A stretch of 64,000 nt of DNA from Burkholderia ubonensis subsp. mesacidophila (GCF_002097715.1 NZ_CP020737.1:806001-870000), one strand, 5' to 3'; positions 45,248 to 55,338 are shown, counted from the stretch's first letter. Notes: generated from the sequence alone by a model not told the origin. Numbers and translations: made by a program.

Positions 45248-45658
45248 ATGTCGCACCCGGAAACGCTCGAAGGCGGCTGCGCCTGCGGCGCGATCCGCTA
45301 CCGGATCAGGCACGTCCCGACCGACGCCGGCTTCTGCCATTGTCGGCTATGCCAGAAGACGACCGGAGCGGCGGTGGTCGCGTCCGCGTCGCTGCCGCTC
45401 GACGCGTTCGACTACCTGAGCGGCGAGCCGGTCGTCTATGCGTCGAGCGCGTGGGGCGAGCGGCGCTTTTGCGGGCGGTGCGGCGCGCAGCTCGAATACC
45501 GGTTGCGCCACGCGCCGCAGACGGTCGAGCTCAACTACGCGACGCTCGACGATCCGTCGCGGATTCGCCCTGCGTGGCATATCTGGTACGCCAACCGGTT
45601 TCCTGGCATCGAGATCGGCGACGACTTGCCGAAGCACGACGACAGCGGCGAGGACTGA
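45248..45658 (+). CDS. GFA-family protein (CENP-V / glutathione-dependent formaldehyde-activating-like)
   Basis: The 136-residue protein has the zinc-binding pattern of the family: GGCACGAIRYRI, then CHCRLCQKTTGA, then RRFCGRCGAQLEYRL. Members bind zinc through these cysteines; in one case they react with glutathione-formaldehyde adducts. Most, including this one, have no proved substrate. It follows the IclR gene by about 100 bp on the same strand. Confidence 0.88.
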   Translation: MSHPETLEGGCACGAIRYRIRHVPTDAGFCHCRLCQKTTGAAVVASASLPLDAFDYLSGEPVVYASSAWGERRFCGRCGAQLEYRLRHAPQTVELNYATLDDPSRIRPAWHIWYANRFPGIEIGDDLPKHDDSGED

Positions 45659-45697
45659 CGCGCGCCGGCTGCCGGCCGCAACCCGCCATTCGTCGCC

Positions 45698-46501
45698 TCA
45701 GGCCGACACCATCTTCGCAAACACCGGACCCTGCATGAACCGCACGTCATGCTGGCGCAGCAGTTCGCACTGCGTTTCATCGACGACGCCGTCGAAGATC
45801 AGCGGAATCCGCACGCGCTGCGCATACCCGACGAGCGCCTTGACCATCCCGTCGCGCAACGCGATGCCCGCATCCATCTTGATGTAGTCCGGCCGCGCCA
45901 TGTCCGATTCGACCGCGAGGATGCGGCCCGGGTCGGGCAGCTTGTCCGCGACCCGGAAGCCGTGATGCTGGTAGCTGCGCGTCAGGTAGCCGAGGAACGT
46001 CTTGTGCGCGACCGCGGCGGCCGGCAGCTCGATCACGACCCGCTCGGGCGGCAGCCCGAAGCGCTGCAGCACCGACGAGAAGTGCTTGCCGTGGTCGTAC
46101 TTCACGCTCTTCAGCAGCCGCTCGTGCACGCGCAGGAACAGCAGCCCGTGGCGCTGCGCGCCGAAGAAGTTGATCGCGTGCAGCGCGCGCGACAGGCGGT
46201 CGACCGCGACCAGCGCCTGGTCGTCGGTGGCCGAATCGAACGGATCGGGCGCGGTGCCCGTCGCCAGCGTCACCGCCTGGAAGCCCAGTTCGTCGCCGTA
46301 GCGCTCGATCGTGTCGGCGAACGACGTCGATTGCGGCGCGCCCGGCATCGTCACGTCGTAGATCGGCTCGTAGGCGCTGTTCAGCGTCAGCTCGGGCAGG
46401 TGCGCGCACGCGGTGCCGCCCTCGGCGAGCGCAACGTGATCCCGCAGGAACGGCAACTGCCCGGCGCGGGTGACCAGCTCGGGAATGGTAGGCGGAATCA
46501 T
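45698..46501 (-). CDS. EAL-domain protein, degenerate
   Basis: The 267-residue protein aligns with the EAL phosphodiesterase fold (LNSAYEPIYDVTM, RHGLLFLRVHERLL, VVIELPAAAVAHKTFLGYL, YIKMDAGIALRDGMVKAL, IFDGVVDETQCELL, RFMQGPVFA). The EALxR motif itself is lost; the position reads GFQAVTL, and the DD and EGVE sites are changed. It probably does not hydrolyse cyclic-di-GMP but may bind it or a partner. ATG at 46501 is chosen; it is divergent from the aromatic operon. Confidence 0.8.
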   Translation of the reverse strand: MIPPTIPELVTRAGQLPFLRDHVALAEGGTACAHLPELTLNSAYEPIYDVTMPGAPQSTSFADTIERYGDELGFQAVTLATGTAPDPFDSATDDQALVAVDRLSRALHAINFFGAQRHGLLFLRVHERLLKSVKYDHGKHFSSVLQRFGLPPERVVIELPAAAVAHKTFLGYLTRSYQHHGFRVADKLPDPGRILAVESDMARPDYIKMDAGIALRDGMVKALVGYAQRVRIPLIFDGVVDETQCELLRQHDVRFMQGPVFAKMVSA

Positions 46502-46888
46502 GGGGAAGTCGGCATGGAAAAACGGCGGCCGAACCGGCCGCTTCTGCACTCGATAGTAGCAGTGCGCGCCGCGCTCGGCTTGGCGATTCGCTCATATGGT
46601 TATCCCGCCGGCAGCCGATGCTTAGGGTTTACGTTGATTTCACTATCCGTAATTGGTTTTACTATTCGTAAATCCTGAGTTTGTCGTCGATCAAGAAAGA
46701 CAGCATTCGGGCGTCGCCGGACGATGCCCTGTCCCCGATTCAACAGGAAGCAAGGAGCGAGACGTGGCGGGTGAGACGAAATGGACGTCGCAGGCGGGGC
46801 CGGTATGCCGGCGCGCCGTCGGCGGGCGGTGGGACGGGCAGGCGAGCGCGGCGTCGCGCGCGCGACAGGGACAGGGTTGAACGGACGG
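46502..46888. other. 387-bp divergent spacer between the EAL gene and the hydroxylase operon
   Basis: No gene is seen. The spacer contains the repeated ACTATYCGTAA sites (46642-46672) and should hold both promoters. The long frames crossing it are GC shadows. Confidence 0.5.
46639..46673. promoter_or_regulatory. direct repeats ACTATYCGTAA upstream of the hydroxylase operon
   Basis: ACTATCCGTAA (from 46642) and ACTATTCGTAA (from 46661) are spaced 19 bp apart and each has T-rich flanks. A partial inverse, TTTACG, lies at 46628-46633. The AT-rich setting contrasts with the surroundings. These could be regulator or promoter sites of the operon 230 bp downstream. Confidence 0.5.
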
Positions 46889-48565
46889 ATGGCGACCATG
46901 AGCATCGATTACCAGACCCTGAAGTTTGCGTACCGGCCGCGCGCGGAGCGCGGCGCCGACAGCGACGCTGCGATCCATCCGGTGATCGTCGTCGGCGCGG
47001 GCCCGGTCGGCTTGTCCGCCGCGATCGACCTCGCGCAGCAGGGCGTGCCCGTCGTGCTGCTCGACGACGACGACACGCTGTCCACCGGCTCGCGCGCGAT
47101 CTGTTTCGCGAAGCGCACGCTCGAGATCTTCGACCGGCTCGGCTGCGGCGAGCGCTTCGTCGACAAGGGCGTGAGCTGGCACGTCGGCAAGGTGTTCCTG
47201 CAGGACGAGCAGCTCTATGCGTTCGACCTGCTGCCCGAGGCGGGGCATGCGCGTCCGGCGTTCATCAATCTGCAGCAGTACTACGTGGAAGGCTATCTGG
47301 CCGAGCGCGCGTTCGCGCTGCCGAATCTCGACATCCGCTGGAAGCACAAGGTGACGGGCCTCGCGCAGTCGGACGCGTGCGCGGAACTGACGGTCGAGAC
47401 GCCGGAAGGCGTCGAGACGCTGCGCGCGCGGTACGTGATCGCGGCGGACGGCTCGCGCAGCCCGGTGCGCACGATGATGGGGCTCGAGAGCCACGGCCGC
47501 ACGTTCAAGGACCGCTTCCTGATCGCCGACGTGAAGATGAAGGCGGAGTTTCCGACCGAGCGCTGGTTCTGGTTCGATCCGCCGTTCCATCGCAACCAGT
47601 CGGTGCTGCTGCACCGCCAGCCGGACAACGTGTGGCGCATCGACTTCCAGCTCGGCTGGGACGCCGATCCGGTCGCGGAGAAGCAACCGGAGCGCGTGAT
47701 CCCGCGCGTGCGCGCGCTGCTCGGCGCTGACGTCGAATTCGAGCTGGAGTGGGTGAGCGTGTACACGTTCCGCTGCCAGCGGATGGATGCGTTCCGCCAC
47801 GACCGCGTGCTGTTCGCCGGCGACGCGGCGCATGGCGTGTCGCCGTTCGGCGCGCGCGGCGCGAACAGCGGCGTGCAGGACGCCGACAACCTCGCGTGGA
47901 AGCTGAAGCTCGTGCTCGACGGTCACGCACCCGAGCGCCTGCTCGACACGTATGCGAGCGAACGCGAGTTCGCGGCCGACGAGAACATCCGCAACTCGAC
48001 GCGCTCGACCGACTTCATCACGCCGAAGAGCCCCGTGTCCCGCGTGTTCCGCGACGCAACGTTGAAGCTCGCGCGCGACTGCGAATTCGCGCGCAAGCTC
48101 GTCAACAGCGGGCGCCTGTCGGTGCCCGCGGTGCTTGCCGATTCGCCGCTGAACACGCCCGACCGCAAGGGCGACGCGTTCGCGTGCGCGATGCGCCCGG
48201 GCGCGGCGGCGGCCGACGCGCCGGTGCATGCGCACGGCGCGGCCGGCTGGCTGCTGCGGCATCTGTGCGACGGCTTCACGGGCGTGCTGTTCGGCCTGCC
48301 CGGCGACGCCGCCGCGCTCGCGCAGGCGCTCGCCGGCCATGCGCTGCCGGTGAAGCCGGTGCTCGTCGTGCCGAAGGGCCAGGCGCGCGACGTGCAGGGC
48401 GTCGACGTGGTGGAGGACGTCGACGGGCTGGCCGCCGAGCGCTACGACGCGCAGCCCGGCACGTTCTACCTGCTGCGGCCCGACCAGCACGTGTGCGCGC
48501 GGCTGCGCGCGCTCGACCGGCAGGCGGTGGGCGACGCGCTCGCGCGCGCGACCTGCGCGGCCTGA
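46889..48565 (+). CDS. FAD-dependent aromatic hydroxylase (MhpA-like; candidate 3-hydroxyphenylacetate 6-hydroxylase)
   Basis: The 558-residue protein has the FAD-binding VVGAGPVGLSAAIDLAQQG, YVIAADGSRSPVR, and the DG/GD motif GDAAHGVSPFGARG, which mark class A flavoprotein hydroxylases of the MhpA type. It heads an operon with a small DUF2783 protein, a transporter, hmgA and fahA. In Pseudomonas putida a similar flavoprotein and small partner (MhaAB) turn 3-hydroxyphenylacetate into homogentisate. By context this is the best guess; 3-hydroxybenzoate or gentisate-type substrates cannot be excluded. ATG at 46889; 46898 is an alternative. Confidence 0.82.
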   Translation: MATMSIDYQTLKFAYRPRAERGADSDAAIHPVIVVGAGPVGLSAAIDLAQQGVPVVLLDDDDTLSTGSRAICFAKRTLEIFDRLGCGERFVDKGVSWHVGKVFLQDEQLYAFDLLPEAGHARPAFINLQQYYVEGYLAERAFALPNLDIRWKHKVTGLAQSDACAELTVETPEGVETLRARYVIAADGSRSPVRTMMGLESHGRTFKDRFLIADVKMKAEFPTERWFWFDPPFHRNQSVLLHRQPDNVWRIDFQLGWDADPVAEKQPERVIPRVRALLGADVEFELEWVSVYTFRCQRMDAFRHDRVLFAGDAAHGVSPFGARGANSGVQDADNLAWKLKLVLDGHAPERLLDTYASEREFAADENIRNSTRSTDFITPKSPVSRVFRDATLKLARDCEFARKLVNSGRLSVPAVLADSPLNTPDRKGDAFACAMRPGAAAADAPVHAHGAAGWLLRHLCDGFTGVLFGLPGDAAALAQALAGHALPVKPVLVVPKGQARDVQGVDVVEDVDGLAAERYDAQPGTFYLLRPDQHVCARLRALDRQAVGDALARATCAA

Positions 48566-48594
48566 CCGACAACAAGACCTCGGAGACACCCGTC

Positions 48595-48828
48595 ATGCAT
48601 CACCATCTCGACACCCGTCTGCGCCTGGCCGATCCGGACGCGTTCTACGAAGCGCTGATCGACATGCATCGCGACCTGAGCGACAGCGACAGCCAGCTCG
48701 TCAATGCGAAGCTGATCCTGCTGCTCGCGAACCAGATCGGCGATCTCGGCCTGCTGCGCGAAGCGATGGCGCTCGCGCGCCAGGGCGTGACGCCGCCCGC
48801 GCATCCGGCCGCGGAGGCCGCGCAATGA
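48595..48828 (+). CDS. small DUF2783-type protein, probable hydroxylase partner
   Basis: The 77-residue acidic protein (DTRLRLADPDAFYEALIDMH) has no cofactor motif. It lies 29 bp after the flavoprotein and overlaps the transporter by 4 bp (ATGA). Its size and position match the small coupling protein of two-component 3-hydroxyphenylacetate hydroxylases. It was not apparent from long frames alone. Function is inferred from context. Confidence 0.78.
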   Translation: MHHHLDTRLRLADPDAFYEALIDMHRDLSDSDSQLVNAKLILLLANQIGDLGLLREAMALARQGVTPPAHPAAEAAQ

Positions 48829-50180
48829 GCGCCGCGCCGGGCGCGGCACGCACGCTCGAAGTCGAGTGCCTGATCGACGACACCCACCGTCCGGCGTTTC
48901 ACTGGATGCTGCTCGCGCTGTGCGGGCTGTGCCTCGTGATCGACGGCTTCGACGCGCAGGCGATGGGCTACGTCGCGCCGAGCGTGATCGCCGAGTGGGG
49001 CGTGCCGAAGCAGGCGCTCGGGCCGGTGTTCAGCGCGAGCCTGTTCGGGATGCTGCTCGGCGCGCTCGGCCTGTCGGTGCTGGCCGACCGGATCGGGCGG
49101 CGGCCGGTGCTGATCGGCGCGACGCTGTTCTTCGCGCTGACGATGCTCGCGACGCCGTTCGCGGGTTCGATTCCGGTGCTGATGGCGCTGCGTTTCGTCA
49201 CGGGCCTCGGCCTCGGCTGCATCATGCCGAACGCGATGGCGCTCGTCGGCGAGTTCAGCCCGGCCGCGCATCGCGTGAAGCGGATGATGATCGTGTCGTG
49301 CGGCTTCACGCTCGGCGCGGCGCTCGGCGGCTTCATCAGCACCGCGCTGATCCCGGCGCTCGGCTGGCGCGCGGTGTTCTTCGTCGGCGGCGCGGTGCCG
49401 CTCGCGCTCGCGGTCGCGATGGCCGCGCGGCTGCCGGAGTCGCTGCAATTCCTCGTGCTGAAGGGCCGCGATGCGCAGGCGCGCGACTGGCTCGCGCGCT
49501 TCGCGCCCGCGGCCGGCATCGACGCCGGCACGCGTCTCGTCGTGCGCGAGCAGGCGGCGAGCGGCGCGCCCGTCGCCGAGCTGTTCCGCGACGGCCGGCT
49601 GCCGGTCACGCTGCTGTTGTGGTCGATCAGCTTCATGAACCTGATCGACCTGTATTTCCTGTCGAACTGGCTGCCGACCGTGATGCGCGACGCCGGCTAC
49701 ACGCCCGGCACCGCGGTGATCGTCGGCACCGTGCTGCAGACGGGCGGCGTGGTCGGCACGCTGTCGCTCGGCTGGTTCATCGAGCGCTACGGCTTCGTGC
49801 GCGTGCTGTTCGCGTGCTTCGCGTGCGCGGCGGTGTCGGTCGGGCTGATCGGCTCGGTCGCGCATGCGCTGCCGTGGCTGCTGCTCGTCGTGTTCGCGGG
49901 CGGCTTCTGCGTGGTCGGCGGCCAGCCGGCCGTGAATGCGCTCGCGGGCCAGTACTACCCGACGTCGCTGCGCTCGACGGGCATCGGCTGGAGCCTCGGC
50001 ATCGGCCGGATCGGCTCGGTGCTCGGGCCGCTCGTCGGCGGACACCTGATTGCGCTCAACTGGTCGAACGGCGCGCTGTTTCATGCCGCGGCGGTGCCGG
50101 TGCTGTGCTCGGCGCTGTTTGTGCTCGGCCTTGCCAATGTGACGCGGCGGCGCGGTGCGCAAGCACCGCGCGCCGCCTGA
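48825..50180 (+). CDS. MFS aromatic acid:H+ symporter (AAHS family)
   Basis: The 451-residue protein has 12 predicted helices, the AAHS signature LVIDGFDAQAMGYVAPSV in helix 1 with its conserved aspartate, and ADRIGRRPVLIG in the helix 2-3 loop. AAHS members import 4-hydroxybenzoate, 3-hydroxyphenylpropionate and similar acids. Translation is coupled to the small gene before it. It should bring in the substrate of the hydroxylase. Confidence 0.9.
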   Translation: MSAAPGAARTLEVECLIDDTHRPAFHWMLLALCGLCLVIDGFDAQAMGYVAPSVIAEWGVPKQALGPVFSASLFGMLLGALGLSVLADRIGRRPVLIGATLFFALTMLATPFAGSIPVLMALRFVTGLGLGCIMPNAMALVGEFSPAAHRVKRMMIVSCGFTLGAALGGFISTALIPALGWRAVFFVGGAVPLALAVAMAARLPESLQFLVLKGRDAQARDWLARFAPAAGIDAGTRLVVREQAASGAPVAELFRDGRLPVTLLLWSISFMNLIDLYFLSNWLPTVMRDAGYTPGTAVIVGTVLQTGGVVGTLSLGWFIERYGFVRVLFACFACAAVSVGLIGSVAHALPWLLLVVFAGGFCVVGGQPAVNALAGQYYPTSLRSTGIGWSLGIGRIGSVLGPLVGGHLIALNWSNGALFHAAAVPVLCSALFVLGLANVTRRRGAQAPRAA

Positions 50181-50203
50181 ACGAATGATGGAGAAATCGA
50201 ACG

Positions 50204-51538
50204 ATGACGCTTGACCTGTCGAAACCGGCGACCGCCGGCTACCTGAGCGGATTCGCGAACGAATTCGCGACCGAAGCGCTGCCGGGCGCGTTGCCGCACG
50301 GCCGCAATTCGCCGCAGCGCGCACCGTACGGGCTGTACGCGGAGCAGCTGTCCGGCACCGCGTTCACCGCGCCGCGCAGCCACAACCGCCGCTCGTGGCT
50401 GTACCGGATCCGGCCGGCGGCCGTGCACCGGCCGTTCGAGCCGTTCGCGGGCCCGCAGCGGCTCGTCGCGGAATTCGGCGATTCGCCCGACGTGCCGCCG
50501 ACGCCGCCGAACCAGCTGCGCTGGGACCCGCTGCCGATGCCGGCCGAGCCGGTCGATTTCATCGAAGGCTGGGTGACGATGGCCGGCAACGGCTCGGCCG
50601 CCGCGATGAACGGCTGCGCGATCCACCTGTACGCGGCGAACCGCTCGATGCAGGACCGCTTCTTCTACAACACCGACGGCGAGTTGCTGATCGTCCCGCA
50701 GCAGGGGCGCCTGTTCATCGCGACCGAGTTCGGCCGGCTCGACGTCGAGCCGTTCGAGATCGCGGTGATCCCGCGCGGCGTGCGCTTCACGGTCGCGCTG
50801 CCGGACGGCGACGCGCGCGGCTACATCTGCGAGAACTTCGGCGCGCAGCTGCGCCTGCCGGACCTCGGGCCGATCGGCTCGAACGGTCTCGCGAACCCGC
50901 GCGACTTCGTCACGCCGCAGGCTGCGTACGAGGATCGCGAAGGCGCGTTCGAGCTGATCACGAAGCTGAACGGGCGCCTCTGGCGCGCGGACATCGGCCA
51001 TTCGCCGCTCGACGTCGTCGCGTGGCACGGCAACTACGCGCCGTACAAATACGACCTGCGCCTGTTCAACACGATCGGCTCGATCAGCTACGACCATCCC
51101 GATCCGTCGATCTTCCTCGTGCTGCAATCGCCGAGCGACACGCCGGGCGTCGACACGATCGACTTCGTGATCTTCCCGCCGCGCTGGCTCGCGGCCGAGG
51201 ACACGTTCCGCCCGCCCTGGTTCCACCGCAACGTCGCGAGCGAGTTCATGGGCCTCGTGCACGGCGCTTACGACGCGAAGGCAGAAGGCTTCGTGCCGGG
51301 CGGCGCGAGCCTGCACAACTGCATGTCGGGCCACGGCCCGGACGCGGAGACGTTCGAGAAGGCGTCCGCGAGCGACACGTCGAAGCCGCACAAGGTCGAC
51401 GACACGATGGCGTTCATGTTCGAGACCCGCACGCTGATCCGGCCGACGCGCTTCGCGCTCGACACCGCGCAGCTGCAGGCGAACTACTTCGAATGCTGGC
51501 AAGGCATCCAGAAACACTTCAATCCGGAGCAACGATGA
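50204..51538 (+). CDS. hmgA: homogentisate 1,2-dioxygenase
   Basis: HmgA opens the ring of homogentisate to maleylacetoacetate. The 444-residue protein keeps the iron site in [15 protein letters not shown] (His and Glu) and the [10 protein letters not shown] segment (His). [19 protein letters not shown] at the start matches the family. It overlaps fahA by 4 bp (ATGA). Loss or low expression of this gene typically gives brown pyomelanin pigment. Confidence 0.98.
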   Translation: MTLDLSKPATAGYLSGFANEFATEALPGALPHGRNSPQRAPYGLYAEQLSGTAFTAPRSHNRRSWLYRIRPAAVHRPFEPFAGPQRLVAEFGDSPDVPPTPPNQLRWDPLPMPAEPVDFIEGWVTMAGNGSAAAMNGCAIHLYAANRSMQDRFFYNTDGELLIVPQQGRLFIATEFGRLDVEPFEIAVIPRGVRFTVALPDGDARGYICENFGAQLRLPDLGPIGSNGLANPRDFVTPQAAYEDREGAFELITKLNGRLWRADIGHSPLDVVAWHGNYAPYKYDLRLFNTIGSISYDHPDPSIFLVLQSPSDTPGVDTIDFVIFPPRWLAAEDTFRPPWFHRNVASEFMGLVHGAYDAKAEGFVPGGASLHNCMSGHGPDAETFEKASASDTSKPHKVDDTMAFMFETRTLIRPTRFALDTAQLQANYFECWQGIQKHFNPEQR

Positions 51539-52842
51539 GCATGTCCCCTGAACTGCGCGCGACGCTCGACCCGGCGCGCAAGAGCTGGATCGACGCGGCG
51601 AACGATCCCGCGTGCGACTTCCCGATCCAGAACCTGCCGTTCGGCATCTTCAGCGATGCGAAGCAAACGGCGCGGCGCGCGGGCGTCGCGCTCGGCGACC
51701 AGGTCGTCGATCTCGCGGCGCTCGCGCGCGCGGGCCTCGTGACGCTGCCGGCCGGCGCCGGCGACGTGTTCGCGCAGCCGACGCTGAACGCATTCATCGC
51801 GCTCGGCCGCGACGCATGGCGCAGCGTGCGCGTGCAGTTGAGCGACCTGTTCGCGCGCGGCGCCGCGCGGCTGCGCGACGACGCATCGCTGCGCGCGCAG
51901 GCGCTCGTGCCGCAGCGCGACGCGACGCTGCATCTGCCGGTCGACATCCCGGGCTACACCGATTTCTACTCGTCGAAGGAGCATGCAACCAACGTCGGCT
52001 CGATGTTCCGCGATCCGAAGAATGCGCTGCTGCCGAACTGGTCGGAGATGCCGATCGGCTACAACGGCCGCGCGTCGTCGGTGATCGTCAGCGGCACGCC
52101 GGTGCGGCGCCCGAACGGGCAACTGAAGCTGCCCGACCAGGAGCGTCCGGTGTTCGGCGCATGCCGCAAGCTCGACATCGAGCTGGAGACCGGCTTCATC
52201 GTCGGCAAGGGCAATCCGCTCGGCGAGCCGATCGCGTGCGAGGACGCCGAAGCGCACATCTTCGGGATGGTGCTGCTGAACGACTGGAGCGCGCGCGACA
52301 TCCAGCAGTGGGAATACGTGCCGCTCGGACCGTTCAATTCGAAGGGCTTCGCGACGACGATCTCGCCGTGGATCGTCACGCTCGACGCGCTCGAGCCGTT
52401 CCGCACCGTGCAGCCGGCGCAGGCGCCCGAGCCGCTCGAGTACCTGCGGCATCGCGGCGATCATGCATTCGATGTCGAGCTCGCGGTGACGTTGCGCGCC
52501 GAGGGCGCGGCCGAAGCCACGACGATCTGCCGCACCAACTTCAGGTACATGTACTGGACGATGGCGCAGCAGCTCGCGCATCACACGGTCGCGGGCTGCA
52601 ATACGCGCGTCGGCGACCTGATGGGTTCCGGCACGATCAGCGGGCCGACGAAGGATTCGTTCGGCAGCCTGCTCGAACTGACGTGGAACGGCAAGGAGCC
52701 GGTCGCGCTGACGGGCGGCGGCAGCCGCACGTTCATCGAGGACGGCGACGAGCTCGCGCTCGCGGGCTGGTGCCAGGGCGACGGCTATCGCGTCGGCTTC
52801 GGCACGTGCGTCGGGAAGATCCTGCCGGCGCTCGCGCGCTGA
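51535..52842 (+). CDS. fahA: fumarylacetoacetase
   Basis: This enzyme hydrolyses fumarylacetoacetate to fumarate and acetoacetate, the last step of the homogentisate route. The 435-residue protein has [19 protein letters not shown] (substrate arm), [17 protein letters not shown] with metal-binding glutamates, and [19 protein letters not shown]. Maleylacetoacetate isomerase (maiA) is not in the operon and must lie elsewhere. Start overlaps the hmgA stop; an ATG at 51541 is also possible. Confidence 0.97.
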   Translation: MSMSPELRATLDPARKSWIDAANDPACDFPIQNLPFGIFSDAKQTARRAGVALGDQVVDLAALARAGLVTLPAGAGDVFAQPTLNAFIALGRDAWRSVRVQLSDLFARGAARLRDDASLRAQALVPQRDATLHLPVDIPGYTDFYSSKEHATNVGSMFRDPKNALLPNWSEMPIGYNGRASSVIVSGTPVRRPNGQLKLPDQERPVFGACRKLDIELETGFIVGKGNPLGEPIACEDAEAHIFGMVLLNDWSARDIQQWEYVPLGPFNSKGFATTISPWIVTLDALEPFRTVQPAQAPEPLEYLRHRGDHAFDVELAVTLRAEGAAEATTICRTNFRYMYWTMAQQLAHHTVAGCNTRVGDLMGSGTISGPTKDSFGSLLELTWNGKEPVALTGGGSRTFIEDGDELALAGWCQGDGYRVGFGTCVGKILPALAR

Positions 52843-52907
52843 AGCGCACACGGCGGCGCGCCGGACCGGTGGTTCGCGCGCCGCGTGATCGGATGGACTG
52901 CCGCGCG

Positions 52908-54074
52908 CTACGCGGACGGCGCGACGCGCGCCAGCGCGCGCCGCTCCCACAGCGCCGCGACGACGAACGCGAGCACGCTCGCGACCAGCACGCCGACCAG
53001 TGCGTGGCCGCCGAGCTGCTCCATCAGCGCGCCGGCCACGAGCGGGCCGCCGAAGCTCGCCGCGCTCCATGACGCGGACACGAGCGAGCTCGCGGTGACG
53101 AGCGCGGCGCCCCGGAAGCGCTCGCCGCAGGCGACGAGCGACAGCGTATAGATGCTGCCCGCCGCCGCGCCGAGCACGAACAGCAGCGGCCAGCACAGCC
53201 ACGGATTCGTGATGACGAACGGCAGCAGCGGCAGGCCGGCGAGCACGATCCAGCCGGCGCCGAGATGCACGCGTTCGCGGCCGAGCTTGTCCGCGAGCCA
53301 GCCGATCGGGAACTGCATCGCGGTATCGCCGAACAGCATGATCGACGCGAGCAGCACCGCGGTCCCGCTCGCGACGCCGCGATCCATCGCATAGAGCGGC
53401 AGCAGCGACAGCGCGAGCGTGTCGAACAGCGCGAAGAAGCCGGTGCCGATGATGAGCGCGGGCATGCGCGGCAGCACGCTGCGCCAGTGAGCGTGGTCCG
53501 CGTGATGCGCGTCGTCGCCGGCGAGCGGCGCGCGGCGGATCGACGCGAGCGACGGCAGCGCGAGCAGGAACAGCGCGCCGCACAGCGCGAAGCGGATGCC
53601 GGTGAAGCCCGAGATCTGGCTGACGAGCACCGGGCCCGCCATCTGGAACAGCGTGAAGTTGGTCGCGTAGATCGCGACGACGCGGCCGCGCGTCGAATCG
53701 TTGGCGAGCTGGTTGACCCAGGCCTCGCCGATCGTGAACAGCAGCATCAGCGCCGCGCCGCACAGCACGCGCAGCACGCCCCAGACGACGAGGTTCGACG
53801 TGAACTGCATCAAGGCGGTCGCCGCGGCGAGCAGCAGCACTGATGCGACGATCGCGCGGCGTGCGCCGAAGCGGCGCGCGAGCGCGGTGACGAACGGCAC
53901 GATCGCGAGGCCGCCGCCGGCCTGCGCGGCCGTCAGCATGCCGACGACGTTGGTGCCGTGTCCGGCTTCGGTCAGCGCGAGTGCGGTGAGGGGTAGGGTG
54001 GCGCCGGTGCCCAGGCCGACGACCGCGACGCTCAGAATGAGCGCCAGGAAATCTCGATTAAGAATGGCTTTCAT
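52908..54074 (-). CDS. MFS transporter, YcaD-like
   Basis: The 388-residue, 12-helix protein has the motif A-like RRFGARRAIVA and the second-half repeat GWLADKLGRERVHLG. MLFTIGEAWVNQLAND resembles the YcaD/YfkF-type MFS group. The substrate is not known. A start at 54074 is used; the upstream extension to 54161 is not supported. It lies downstream of and convergent to fahA. Confidence 0.85.
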   Translation of the reverse strand: MKAILNRDFLALILSVAVVGLGTGATLPLTALALTEAGHGTNVVGMLTAAQAGGGLAIVPFVTALARRFGARRAIVASVLLLAAATALMQFTSNLVVWGVLRVLCGAALMLLFTIGEAWVNQLANDSTRGRVVAIYATNFTLFQMAGPVLVSQISGFTGIRFALCGALFLLALPSLASIRRAPLAGDDAHHADHAHWRSVLPRMPALIIGTGFFALFDTLALSLLPLYAMDRGVASGTAVLLASIMLFGDTAMQFPIGWLADKLGRERVHLGAGWIVLAGLPLLPFVITNPWLCWPLLFVLGAAAGSIYTLSLVACGERFRGAALVTASSLVSASWSAASFGGPLVAGALMEQLGGHALVGVLVASVLAFVVAALWERRALARVAPSA

Positions 54075-54168
54075 CGGCCGAGATGCTACACCGGCGGTTC
54101 GCAACGGTCCATGAAGGCCGTCATGCGCGCGGGGTGTTCGGTTCCCGCGCGGCGAAACCACCTTTGCG

Positions 54169-55338
54169 TTACACGTATTCGGTCGGCGCGGCGACCGGGC
54201 GGCGTTCGAGCGACGCCGACCACAGCGTGAGCGCGAGCGCCGCGACCGCCATCGCGACGCCGACCCACGGCAGGTTGACGAGCGGAATGCCGGCGCCGAT
54301 CGCCATCCCGCCGAGCCACGCGCCCGTCGCGTTGCCGAGATTGAACGCGCCCTGGTTGAGCGTCGACGCGAGATTCGGCGCGTCGCTCGCGCGATCGACG
54401 ATCAGGATCTGCAGCGGCGGCACGATCGCGAACGCGAGCATCCCCCACACGAAGATCGTCGCGAGCGCGGCGAACGGCAGGTGCATCGTGCCGGCGAACA
54501 GCGCGAGCACGACGCCGATCAGCGCGAGCGACGCGATCAGCGACGGCATGCGGCGCCAGTCGGCGAGCTTGCCGCCGAGCGTGCCGCCGACCGTCAGGCC
54601 GAGGCCGAACAGCAGCAGCACGTAGGTGACCTGGCGCGGCGAGAAGCCGGTGACGTCCTCGAGGATCGGCGTGATGTAGGTGAACACGCTGAACAGGCTC
54701 GCGGACGCGAGCACGCTGATGCCGAGCACCATCAGCACCTGCGGGTGCTTCAGCACGCTGAATTCGCGGGTGATGCTGGTGTCGGGCATGGCCAGGTTCT
54801 TCGGCAGGCAGACCGCGAGCGCGGCGGCCGCGGCGAGGCCGATGCCGGTCACCGCCCAGAACGTCGCGCGCCAGCCGAACGCCTGGCCGAGCGCGGTGCC
54901 GAGCGGCACGCCGAGCACGTTCGCGAGCGTGAGGCCGGTGAACATCAGCGCGATCGCCTGCGCACGCCGGTTCGGCGCGACGAGGTTGCTCGCGACCACC
55001 GAGCCGATGCCGAAGAACGCGCCGTGGCAGAACGCGGTGACGACGCGCGCGGCCATCAGCACCGCGTAGCCGGGCGCGATCGCGCAGAACAGGTTGCCGG
55101 CGATGAACAGGCCGATCAGCCCCATCAGCGCGCGCTTGCGCGGCATCTTCGCGGTGACGACCGCGAGGATCGGCGCGCCGATCGTCACGCCGAGCGCATA
55201 GCCCGACACCAGCATCCCGGCGGCCGGGATCGACACGCCGAGATCGCGCGCGACGTTGGGCAGGAGCCCCATGATCACGAATTCGGTGGTACCGATTCCA
55301 AAAGCGGCAACGGCGAGGGCGAAGAGAGGTAAAGGCAT
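54169..55338 (-). CDS. MFS transporter, AraJ/YdhP type
   Basis: The 389-residue protein has 12 predicted helices with FGIGTTEFVIMGLLPNVARD in helix 1 and VTAKMPRKRALMGL in the helix 2-3 loop, as in AraJ and YdhP. These are exporters of sugars or drugs; specificity is unclear. It is followed on the same strand by the YcaD-like gene, about 95 bp away. Confidence 0.87.
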   Translation of the reverse strand: MPLPLFALAVAAFGIGTTEFVIMGLLPNVARDLGVSIPAAGMLVSGYALGVTIGAPILAVVTAKMPRKRALMGLIGLFIAGNLFCAIAPGYAVLMAARVVTAFCHGAFFGIGSVVASNLVAPNRRAQAIALMFTGLTLANVLGVPLGTALGQAFGWRATFWAVTGIGLAAAAALAVCLPKNLAMPDTSITREFSVLKHPQVLMVLGISVLASASLFSVFTYITPILEDVTGFSPRQVTYVLLLFGLGLTVGGTLGGKLADWRRMPSLIASLALIGVVLALFAGTMHLPFAALATIFVWGMLAFAIVPPLQILIVDRASDAPNLASTLNQGAFNLGNATGAWLGGMAIGAGIPLVNLPWVGVAMAVAALALTLWSASLERRPVAAPTEYV

